Assembly: GCF_003937945.1 (NCBI RefSeq)
Contig: NZ_RSEC01000036.1
Span: forward strand, 992,001 to 1,056,000
Source of the DNA: Amycolatopsis eburnea
Lineage (GTDB): Bacteria; Actinomycetota; Actinomycetes; Mycobacteriales; Pseudonocardiaceae
DNA: 64,000 bases
Direction: 5' to 3'
The translations under genes and the position numbers were made by a program. Shown here in pieces: positions 58,035 through 64,000 of the stretch (the first letter of the stretch is position 1; each line of letters begins with the position of its first letter). The notes under the pieces are model-generated. The model was not told the origin of the DNA. It saw nothing but the letters and a program-made list of their open reading frames with translations, and did not search any database.

Positions 58035-59120
58035 TCACCTCGTCGAGTTCGGCGGTGAACTCAGCCCGCCCATGCGATGCGGCAACACCTCGCGGATGCG
58101 CGTGTCGAGTTCTTTCGCCGCCGTCGCGCTCAGCCTGGCCGGTAGCCGGTACCAGCCGTCGGTCTGCCGGAGTTCGTCCAGCTCCGGGCGGCGGAGCGGG
58201 AAGTCGTCGCCGGCCGGCCGGAACTCGAGGAGCCGCGTCGGTGTCCGCAGCTCGGCGATTTCCGGCCAGGAGACCACGATCTGGCGGTAGTAGGTCTTCC
58301 AGTGGAGGCCGGCGGCAGACAGCTCCAGCGTGATTCGGAACCGCCGGGAACGGCTCTGCTGCCAACCGATCTCCCGCCAGGTCATGCCGACGAAAACCGC
58401 GATGAACACGACGACACCGGCCGTGCGGAGCCCGTTGCGCGGCCCGAACTCGATCGCGACGCCGAGTCCCAGCTCGATCGCGAGCGCGAAGAACCGGAGC
58501 CACCAATGGGCCGCGCGGTCCCAGCCGTTCACGTGGATCTTGACGGAACCGGACGGTTGCAGCGGCGGCATCCACTCGGGCGCCGCGGCCGCGACCGGTG
58601 GTGGCGCGGGAACCCGCGCGCCGGCAACGCGTTCGGCCTGGACGCCGACGTGCTTCGCCAGTGCCTCGCGCACTCGCGGAACTTCTCGCTCGGACAACCC
58701 GATCCCGGCCACCTGGAAGTCACCGCCTCCGATGCGGACCAGGCTGTGGTGGGGGCTTGCGAAATCGTCCCGAGCCGGGCTGAGCACGACTTGATGGCGC
58801 TCGTGCTTCCGTCCGTTGCCGACGACCGACGCGGCGGCGAGTTCGTCCCACCGCAGAGCCCAGACGACGCCGCCGATCACCCGGGAGACGCCGGCCGCGT
58901 CGATGATCAGCTCGTTGCGGGCCGGCTGGCGCACCGACCGCCGGACCAGGTTCAGCCCGAGCAGCCCGAAGGCTCCGCCGAAAACCCAGCCCGCGACGCC
59001 TGGACTTCGCTGCGTCGAAGCCAGCGCCAGCCAAACGAACCCGCCGGCGACGAGGAGCAGCACCCCGGCCAAGATCCAGTGGCGCCCCTCCGTCCGCGAG
59101 ACGACGACGCTTTCGTTCAC
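58035..59120 (-). CDS. Membrane protein with PH-like modules, ESX cassette B
   Basis: A 361-residue protein with two pairs of helices (about 14-55 and 215-260). Each pair is followed by a strand-rich segment of the bacterial-PH kind: NELIIDAAGVSRVIGGVVWALRW, cited in part, and LELSAAGLHWKTYYRQIVVSW. A Pro/Ala-rich linker lies around residue 180. GTG 59120 overlaps the upstream gene by 4 bp (GTGA). Function unknown; its place at the end of the ESX-accessory operon suggests a linked membrane role. Confidence 0.75.
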   Translation of the reverse strand: MNESVVVSRTEGRHWILAGVLLLVAGGFVWLALASTQRSPGVAGWVFGGAFGLLGLNLVRRSVRQPARNELIIDAAGVSRVIGGVVWALRWDELAAASVVGNGRKHERHQVVLSPARDDFASPHHSLVRIGGGDFQVAGIGLSEREVPRVREALAKHVGVQAERVAGARVPAPPPVAAAAPEWMPPLQPSGSVKIHVNGWDRAAHWWLRFFALAIELGLGVAIEFGPRNGLRTAGVVVFIAVFVGMTWREIGWQQSRSRRFRITLELSAAGLHWKTYYRQIVVSWPEIAELRTPTRLLEFRPAGDDFPLRRPELDELRQTDGWYRLPARLSATAAKELDTRIREVLPHRMGGLSSPPNSTR

Positions 59121-60175
59121 GGGTTGACCAGCCGAAGCACGTTCTTGGCCGCCCCCGGGGAAACTTTCGCGGCCAGCAGGCGATCCTCCCCGCGACGGAG
59201 GATCGCGTGGACCGAGACGTAGCGGCGCGTGGCTTTCTTCGTCGAGAGTTCGACGGTCAGCCGGGCGAGGTCGGCGCGCCGCACCCGGACCGGATCGCCT
59301 TCCTCGGGCCGCCACGTGATCGTGTCGGCGGTGAGGGCGAACTCGCCGGCGTCACCGCGGAAGCGAGTCAGGTAGAGCAGCACCCAGATCACCAGGGCGA
59401 CCGGCAGCGGGATGCCCGGCGGGATGTCGTAGAAGGCCGGCGCCACGAAGTCGGCGATGACGGCCAGCCAGGCCACCCACAGGACGAACAGCCGGCCGGC
59501 GGAGGCCCGATCGGCGCGGACGAGCGTGCGCGCCGAGTCCGCGCTCCAGCGTTTGACCAGCCGCTTCACCGGGTTCGGGATGCCGAAACCACCGCGCCGG
59601 ACGTCCTTCGACGTCCACCGCACGAGGCCGGGGCGGTACAGCTTGATCGCCGCCGACGCCTTTTCCGCCTCTTCCAGGGCCATCGCCGACGACAGGATGA
59701 AGCCGTCTTCGGACTTGTGCCGGCAGTCGGGGTTCAGGTTCCGGATCGCTTCGTCGTCCACCAGCGAAACGGCGAGCGCGACGCGGCCGTTCGGCTGCCC
59801 TCGGCGGAAGTCGAACCGGCGGACGTCGTCCCAGGGCAGGACGAGCGTCGTCTTGTCCTCGAGCGGCTGCCGGAACCCGTCCGGGCCGAATTCGACCCTC
59901 GCCGTCACCAGCGCGCCGTTGCGGCGGAGGTACCGCCCCAAGATCGGCTTGGCGCAGAAGCACAGGACCGCCAACGCACCGAGAACGGGCGAGACCAGGT
60001 ACATGACCGGGTCCCCGCTGCGCACCCATGCCAGGGCGCAGGCGGCGGCAGCCAGCACGACGCCGAAGAACGCCATGCACCCGACGGCCGTCCTCAGTTC
60101 GGACGGCGGGTTGTGGATCGGCAGCCGGACCTGCACCGCGTCGGTTTCCGGCTCGCCGGGAGTCGTCGACACCAC
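59117..60175 (-). CDS. Membrane protein, ESX cassette B
   Basis: A 352-residue protein with helices at about 28-80 (two) and 225-270 (two), and strand-rich cytoplasmic parts after each pair, a layout much like the downstream gene. VEFGPDGFRQPLEDKTTLVLPWDDV and FALTADTITWRPEEGDPVRVRRADL, shown partly, are PH-like. The two genes are therefore distant paralogues or share an architecture. GTG 60175 or the adjacent GTG 60172 could start it. It begins 5 bp after the WXG-like gene, so it is in the same operon. Confidence 0.72.
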   Translation of the reverse strand: MVSTTPGEPETDAVQVRLPIHNPPSELRTAVGCMAFFGVVLAAAACALAWVRSGDPVMYLVSPVLGALAVLCFCAKPILGRYLRRNGALVTARVEFGPDGFRQPLEDKTTLVLPWDDVRRFDFRRGQPNGRVALAVSLVDDEAIRNLNPDCRHKSEDGFILSSAMALEEAEKASAAIKLYRPGLVRWTSKDVRRGGFGIPNPVKRLVKRWSADSARTLVRADRASAGRLFVLWVAWLAVIADFVAPAFYDIPPGIPLPVALVIWVLLYLTRFRGDAGEFALTADTITWRPEEGDPVRVRRADLARLTVELSTKKATRRYVSVHAILRRGEDRLLAAKVSPGAAKNVLRLVNP

Positions 60176-60180
60176 CGCGG

Positions 60181-61161
60181 CTAGATGGACCCGGAGATGC
60201 GCTGGCCACCCTGCTGCTGGAAGACGGGTTCGGCGGCCGGCTTCTTCTCGTTGTAGTGGTTCTCGCGGTAGTTCTTGTCGGCCTCGTCGTAGGCGCCCGC
60301 GAGCTTCTTGCCGCCTTCCTTGCCTGCCTCTTCACCGAGCGCCTTGGGCAGTTCCTTGAGGCCGTCCTTGAAGACGCCCGGCGCCGCGTGTGCCGCGTCC
60401 CGCAGGGCGGCGAGCAGCTTCTGACCGACTGTCCGGAAAAGCCCGCTGAGGTGGTTGAACTGGCTGATGCCCTTCTGGAAGGCCCGCATGAGCTTCTGCA
60501 GCCACTCCGACATCCGCGTGCCGCAGCTGACGATCTCGGCCGTGCCTTCACCGGCCAGGCCCGCCGGTGCGGCAGGCCCCGGGTACCGCATGAGGATGCT
60601 GATCAGCTTGCCGATGCACTCGGTGAGCAGGTCGCGCAGCACGCTGCGCACGACGTTCAGGATGCTCTTGCAGACGTCGATCAGCACGGAGACGGCCTTC
60701 GCACCGCCCGCGACCCCGGAGTACATGTCGCCGAGTTCGGCGACGAACGCGCGATACGCGTCCGCGCCTTCCCCTTGCCACTCCGCGCTGTCGGCCTTCA
60801 CCGTTTCGAGGAGGTCTTTGGCGATGGCGTCGATCTCGTCGCTGATGCCGCTCCACGTCTCCTGCATGACGTCGAGCTGCTCCTGGTTCCCGGTGACCCA
60901 GTCCAGCGGGGCGCGCAGGAACTCGACGTGCTCGATCAGCCAGCCGAGTCCCATGCTGGCCAGGCCGGCGATCGGGTCGCGGAGGAAGTCCATCACGCCC
61001 ATGGCGCCGAAGCCGAGGTTGAGCAGGCCTTCGGTCCAGTCGCCGTCGGCCGCCTTCGTCGCCGCGTCCCAGAAGTCCTGCGCCATCCCGGCGCCTTCGA
61101 GGGCCGAAGACCCCTCGTCGACCTTCTTCTTGGCTTCCGTCACCAATGCGTTCTCAGTCAA
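60181..61161 (-). CDS. Large WXG100-like secretion target, ESX cassette B
   Basis: A 326-residue, almost all-helical protein without a signal peptide. The WXG-type turn is EWQGEGADAYRAF (about 126-138) between long helices. A hydrophobic stretch follows (about 155-195, SVLIDVCKSILNVVRSVL). The C-terminus is charged and low-complexity (about 290-326) and shows no toxin or nuclease motif. It starts with TTG 61161 and overlaps the EspC-like gene by 8 bp. Proteins of this type pair with a small EspC-like partner for type VII export. Confidence 0.78.
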   Translation of the reverse strand: MTENALVTEAKKKVDEGSSALEGAGMAQDFWDAATKAADGDWTEGLLNLGFGAMGVMDFLRDPIAGLASMGLGWLIEHVEFLRAPLDWVTGNQEQLDVMQETWSGISDEIDAIAKDLLETVKADSAEWQGEGADAYRAFVAELGDMYSGVAGGAKAVSVLIDVCKSILNVVRSVLRDLLTECIGKLISILMRYPGPAAPAGLAGEGTAEIVSCGTRMSEWLQKLMRAFQKGISQFNHLSGLFRTVGQKLLAALRDAAHAAPGVFKDGLKELPKALGEEAGKEGGKKLAGAYDEADKNYRENHYNEKKPAAEPVFQQQGGQRISGSI

Positions 61162-61477
61162 GGTGAATGCCTTCCAGGCTCGCCTTGACGTCCTGCTCGC
61201 GCCAGTCGACGTGCTGGGACCAGGTGCGGACGCGGTCGATCTGCTCCTGGGCCACGTTCTTCGCGTGACCGATGGAGTCGCTCCCCAGGGTCTGGGCGAC
61301 GGCGCACAGCGCGCCGAGGCCGCAGGCCTGTCCGACGAGGCCGAACGCCATCGGGTCGACGACCTGGGCCGCGGCGTCCAGCGTCTTCGAGAACCGGTCG
61401 ACCAACGGTTCGAGCTTCTTCGCGTGGGACAGCAACTGCTCCGGCTTGATCCGGATGTCCGCCTGCGGGTTGTTCAC
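61154..61477 (-). CDS. EspC-like type VII secretion target
   Basis: A 107-residue helical protein similar to EspC/DUF2580: IKPEQLLSHAKKLEPLVDRF at the N-terminus, a central Gly-rich turn (FGLVGQACGLGALC), and a second helix. The C-terminal part contains VDWREQDVKASLEG, close to the YxxxD/E-type export signal region but with Trp in place of Tyr. GTG 61477 follows GGGGAGGGG. It lies between the YbaB-like gene and the large WXG-like gene, a compact operon. Confidence 0.8.
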   Translation of the reverse strand: MNNPQADIRIKPEQLLSHAKKLEPLVDRFSKTLDAAAQVVDPMAFGLVGQACGLGALCAVAQTLGSDSIGHAKNVAQEQIDRVRTWSQHVDWREQDVKASLEGIHLD

Positions 61478-61503
61478 GATGTTCCCCTCCCCTGATGCCC
61501 TGG

Positions 61504-62025
61504 TCAGCGCAGGTAGTCGCCGTCGCTGAAGTAGTCGTCGTCGCTGCCGGCCTCGGGTGCGGGACGCGGCGGCGCCGGTTTCGGCTTCGGCTTCGGTGCC
61601 GGCGGTGGCTCTTCCTCGGCGATGAAGCGCGCCCCGTCGTTCGCGGGCGCCGGGTGGCCACCGTCCACGAAGCCCGGTGGCTCCGGCTCCGGGAATTCCC
61701 GGTGGAGCTGGTCGACCAGCTCGTTCATGGTCTCGGTGCCCGCGATCGACGGCATCCCGGCCTGCACGGCACCGGCCAGCCTGCTCTGCGCGCGCTGGAC
61801 GGTCCGCAGGATCTCGTCGGCGAGGTTCGCCTTCTCCCGCACGGTGTGCCCGATTTCCAGCCCGACGAGGTTGCCGAGGTGGTTGACCTTGACCGCGATC
61901 TGGCCGTCCGGGCTGCGCTCGGCCACGGAGACCGCCGCCATCTCGGCCTGCATGCGCTCGCCCCGCTGCTTGGCCTCGGCGATCTTCGCGTCGAAGCTCG
62001 CCAGCAGTTGCTCAGGATTCGACAC
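61504..62025 (-). CDS. YbaB/EbfC-family protein (EspL-like)
   Basis: A 173-residue protein. The N-terminal 100 residues match the YbaB fold: NPEQLLASFDAKIAEAKQRG, then the strand region GQIAVKVNHLGNLVGLEIG and a final helix. The C-terminal tail (about 120-173) is acidic/Pro-rich and ends in DDDYFSDGDYLR. Stand-alone YbaB proteins bind DNA, but in actinobacterial ESX clusters members such as EspL act as chaperone-like partners. GTG 62025 is preceded by GGGGAGG. First gene of the cassette B operon. Confidence 0.83.
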   Translation of the reverse strand: MSNPEQLLASFDAKIAEAKQRGERMQAEMAAVSVAERSPDGQIAVKVNHLGNLVGLEIGHTVREKANLADEILRTVQRAQSRLAGAVQAGMPSIAGTETMNELVDQLHREFPEPEPPGFVDGGHPAPANDGARFIAEEEPPPAPKPKPKPAPPRPAPEAGSDDDYFSDGDYLR

Positions 62026-62174
62026 GCGAACCTCCCCGTTCACGTCGGTAACCGTATGGCGACCGAGTGTGGCACACGGGTCCGACAGATTCGGCGGACT
62101 TCCGGTTTTCCCCACCCACTCGGGACGGTCACCCTGGTGTTCGCGCTGGTCAGCGGCTCGTAGCGTGATCTGCC

Positions 62175-62555
62175 ATGACCATCTCCGACTGGAAACGAAC
62201 GATCTACGCGCTCCTGGCGCTCCCCGCGTACCTGGCCGGTCCGAAAGCGCGGGGGCGGCTCGCGCGGCGGTGGCTCGGCGCCGAACCCGGGCTGGGTGGC
62301 TTCGGCGCCGCCGTCGCGGCGTTCCCGGTCGGCTTGCTGGTCTGGTACCTCGTCGGGCGGATCGCGACCTTCGGGTTCTTCTGGACCGAGGCCGGGGCCG
62401 CCGGGTCGTGGGGTGGACCGTCGCTGCTCGGGGCGTGGGTCGTGCACTTCTTCTGCGCGCAGGGCATGGCCGTCGTGTGCATGTGGCTGCTGCGGCCGCT
62501 GACCCGGTGGCAGGTGCGGACGCCTGACCTGGTCGATTCGCCGCACAGCCGGTAA
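62175..62555 (+). CDS. Small membrane protein, hypothetical
   Basis: A 126-residue protein with three or four hydrophobic segments (about 9-22, 40-62, 82-108) and an N-terminal amphipathic start. A TAGCGT -10-like element lies 8 bp upstream of ATG 62175, so the transcript may be leaderless. No family is recognised. It is divergent from the YbaB-like gene and precedes the second PPE-like gene by 60 bp, so it may belong to the same secretion neighbourhood. Confidence 0.7.
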   Translation: MTISDWKRTIYALLALPAYLAGPKARGRLARRWLGAEPGLGGFGAAVAAFPVGLLVWYLVGRIATFGFFWTEAGAAGSWGGPSLLGAWVVHFFCAQGMAVVCMWLLRPLTRWQVRTPDLVDSPHSR

Positions 62556-62615
62556 CGGGTGCGGTATTGTCCGTGACGCAAGAGGGGAGATCGAACGCGA
62601 GGGGAGCGCGGTTCG

Positions 62616-63992
62616 GTGGGGTTGTTCGGCGACATGCTCGACGCTGCCAAGCACGTCGGGTCGGAGATCGCGCACGCGGTCCAGTCGGGTGGTGAGCGGC
62701 TCGGCAACGTCCTTACCGGCGCGGGCGTCGGCCTGCTCGCGGGCGGTGTGCCCGGCGCGATCGCGGGGGCGTACGTCGGCTCGCAGACCGGCACCGGCGC
62801 GGCGAACCCGCAGGCCTCGGGGCTGTCACCCGGGCAGCTGGTCCAGGCCGTGATGAACGGTCCCGGCACCGAGTCGCTGCAGAAGGTGCACCAGGCCGGC
62901 GTCGACCAGTCGGCTTATCAGCGGCAGCTCGAGCAGGGCACGCGCGAGCTGACGTCCGGCCTCGAATCCGCGTGGACGGGCGGCGCGTCGGACGCGGCAC
63001 GGGAACGGCTCCAGCCGCTGACGGCGTCGGCGACCTCGGCGTCCACGACGCTGGACCGCAACTCGACGCTGGCCCAGGCGCAGATCGACCAGTTCCACCA
63101 GATGAAGAACTCGCTGCACCCGGACGTCACCGACCAGCCGCCGACGCGCAGTGCCTGGGACGTCGCGACGCCGTGGGACACCGACACCGAAGACAAGATC
63201 AACCAGTACAACCAGAAGGCCCAGGAGAACGTCGAGCGGTACAACGCGTACTCGCAGCAGTCCAGCTCGAACACCGCGGCCCGGACGATCGACTACGGCC
63301 AGCTCCGCGAGTACACCGGCGGCGACTTCACGGTGCAGGACCCGAAGAAGCCCGTCGAGCCGCCGCCCCAGAAGCGGACGCCGGGCGGTGGGGACGACGA
63401 CCGGACGATCGGGGCGCAGGTCCAGCCGCCGCCCGCGGTGCACCCGCCCGTCGTCCAGCCGCCGCCTCCTCCGGGACACGTCACGCCCCCCGGGCAGGTC
63501 ACGCCACCGGGAGCGCACACGCCGGGCGTGGACGACAGCGTTCGCGCGCAGGGTTACGTGCCGCCGTCGGCGCAATATCCGCCGGGCTACCAGCCACCAG
63601 GTACGGGACCGAGCACCGGCTTTGGTCCCGGTTCGGGTCCTGGCGGTGGGTTCGGTCCCGGCTTCGGCCCCGTTGGCGGCGGTTTCGGGCCGGGCTCGTC
63701 GTCCGGCTCGTCGTCCGGCTCGAGCGCCGGCACCGGAGCCCGCGGCCCGGGAGCGGCGACCGGTGCCGGTGCCCTGGGCGAAGGGCGTCCCGGCGCGGCC
63801 GGCGGGGTCCGCGGCGGCGCGGCGGGCAAGCCGGGCTCGCCGGGGATGGGCGGCATGGGCCACGGCGCCAAGGGCGGCAACGGGGAGGAGGACGCGGAGC
63901 ACCAGCGCGCGTCCTACCTGGTGGAGGCCGATCCGGAGAGCGTCTTCGGCGGCTCTGACGAGCGGACGGTGCCCCCGGTGATCGGGCTGTGA
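62616..63992 (+). CDS. PPE-like protein with Gly/Pro-rich tail, paralogue of the 37254 gene
   Basis: A 458-residue protein without a classical signal peptide; the N-terminus has a Gly-rich hydrophobic hairpin (about 32-60). A helical domain follows with the turn AWTGGASDAARERLQ (W-x-G) and the shared element TPWDTDTEDKINQYNQKAQE. A Pro-rich middle (VQPPPAVHPP) and Gly/Ser-rich segment lead to a C-terminal module GMGGMGHGAKG, then YLVEADPESVFG and PPVIGL, matching the protein beside espG. GTG 62616 follows GGGGAG. The window ends 8 bp after the stop. Confidence 0.8.
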   Translation: MGLFGDMLDAAKHVGSEIAHAVQSGGERLGNVLTGAGVGLLAGGVPGAIAGAYVGSQTGTGAANPQASGLSPGQLVQAVMNGPGTESLQKVHQAGVDQSAYQRQLEQGTRELTSGLESAWTGGASDAARERLQPLTASATSASTTLDRNSTLAQAQIDQFHQMKNSLHPDVTDQPPTRSAWDVATPWDTDTEDKINQYNQKAQENVERYNAYSQQSSSNTAARTIDYGQLREYTGGDFTVQDPKKPVEPPPQKRTPGGGDDDRTIGAQVQPPPAVHPPVVQPPPPPGHVTPPGQVTPPGAHTPGVDDSVRAQGYVPPSAQYPPGYQPPGTGPSTGFGPGSGPGGGFGPGFGPVGGGFGPGSSSGSSSGSSAGTGARGPGAATGAGALGEGRPGAAGGVRGGAAGKPGSPGMGGMGHGAKGGNGEEDAEHQRASYLVEADPESVFGGSDERTVPPVIGL

Positions 63993-64000
63993 TCTTCCTG

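Noticed and set aside
1..64000. tRNA, rRNA, insertion sequence or prophage genes
   Set aside because: I found no tRNA-like cloverleaf, rRNA stretch, transposase or integrase motif, or terminal inverted repeats flanking a gene; short ncRNAs without clear structure could still be missed.

Overview
The window is high-GC DNA with dense, mostly leaderless or GTG-started genes. It reads as a chromosomal segment of a mycelial actinomycete of the Pseudonocardiaceae, most like Amycolatopsis; this is inference from gene content and style, with no search run. The central backbone follows the Mycobacterium tuberculosis Rv0046c-Rv0058 order: ino1, PadR regulator, DUF5318 protein, class A PBP, GT87 membrane glycosyltransferase, rpsF-ssb-rpsR-rplI, dnaB. 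No tRNA, rRNA, CRISPR array, insertion sequence or prophage gene was seen.

Region 1 (1-7.2 kb): the end of an ABC-2-type permease, a hypothetical gene and trmB, then an FtsX-like ABC exporter (permease plus ATPase) divergent from a NarL-type two-component system, a typical envelope-stress or peptide-sensing arrangement. Region 2 (7.2-16.8 kb): an amidohydrolase, an SDR, a secreted SdrD-type B-domain protein, a Tat-exported PhoX phosphatase with a candidate PHO box, a MarR-MFS efflux pair with a palindromic operator, a HAD phosphatase, and a SigE-type sigma factor with its membrane partner.

Region 3 (16.8-31.5 kb): ino1-PadR, DUF5318, three tandem class A penicillin-binding proteins, a divergent Gfo/Idh oxidoreductase-ROK regulator pair, GT87 and endonuclease IV. 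Region 4 (31.6-41.4 kb): three consecutive secreted proteins sharing a C-terminal membrane anchor, the rpsF-ssb-rpsR-rplI block, a four-gene type VII-secretion-like cassette (small helical protein, DUF3558 lipoprotein, PPE-like protein, EspG chaperone) between rplI and dnaB, and a 500-bp non-coding stretch with a cluster of DnaA-box-like 9-mers in front of dnaB.

Region 5 (41.4-52.6 kb): two MarR-like regulators and a DODA-type dioxygenase; a 1045-residue secreted protein built of about 14 chaplin-like repeats and an LPTAG-rich tail, with a second exported protein; an AI-2E family transporter translationally coupled to a MacS-like kinase and its regulator; a lipoprotein; and a DUF1707/LiaF-like protein. 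Region 6 (52.6-64 kb): a DHA2 efflux pump; a ribokinase/ParB-like/ptsI operon whose ptsI start codon lies inside a perfect DasR-type operator core; and a second ESX-accessory cluster (YbaB/EspL-like, EspC-like, WXG-like, two membrane proteins) next to a PPE-like protein whose C-terminus matches the one beside dnaB.

The main theme is the cell envelope: peptidoglycan synthesis, surface repeat proteins, type VII secretion accessories and envelope-sensing regulators around a conserved replication/translation core.
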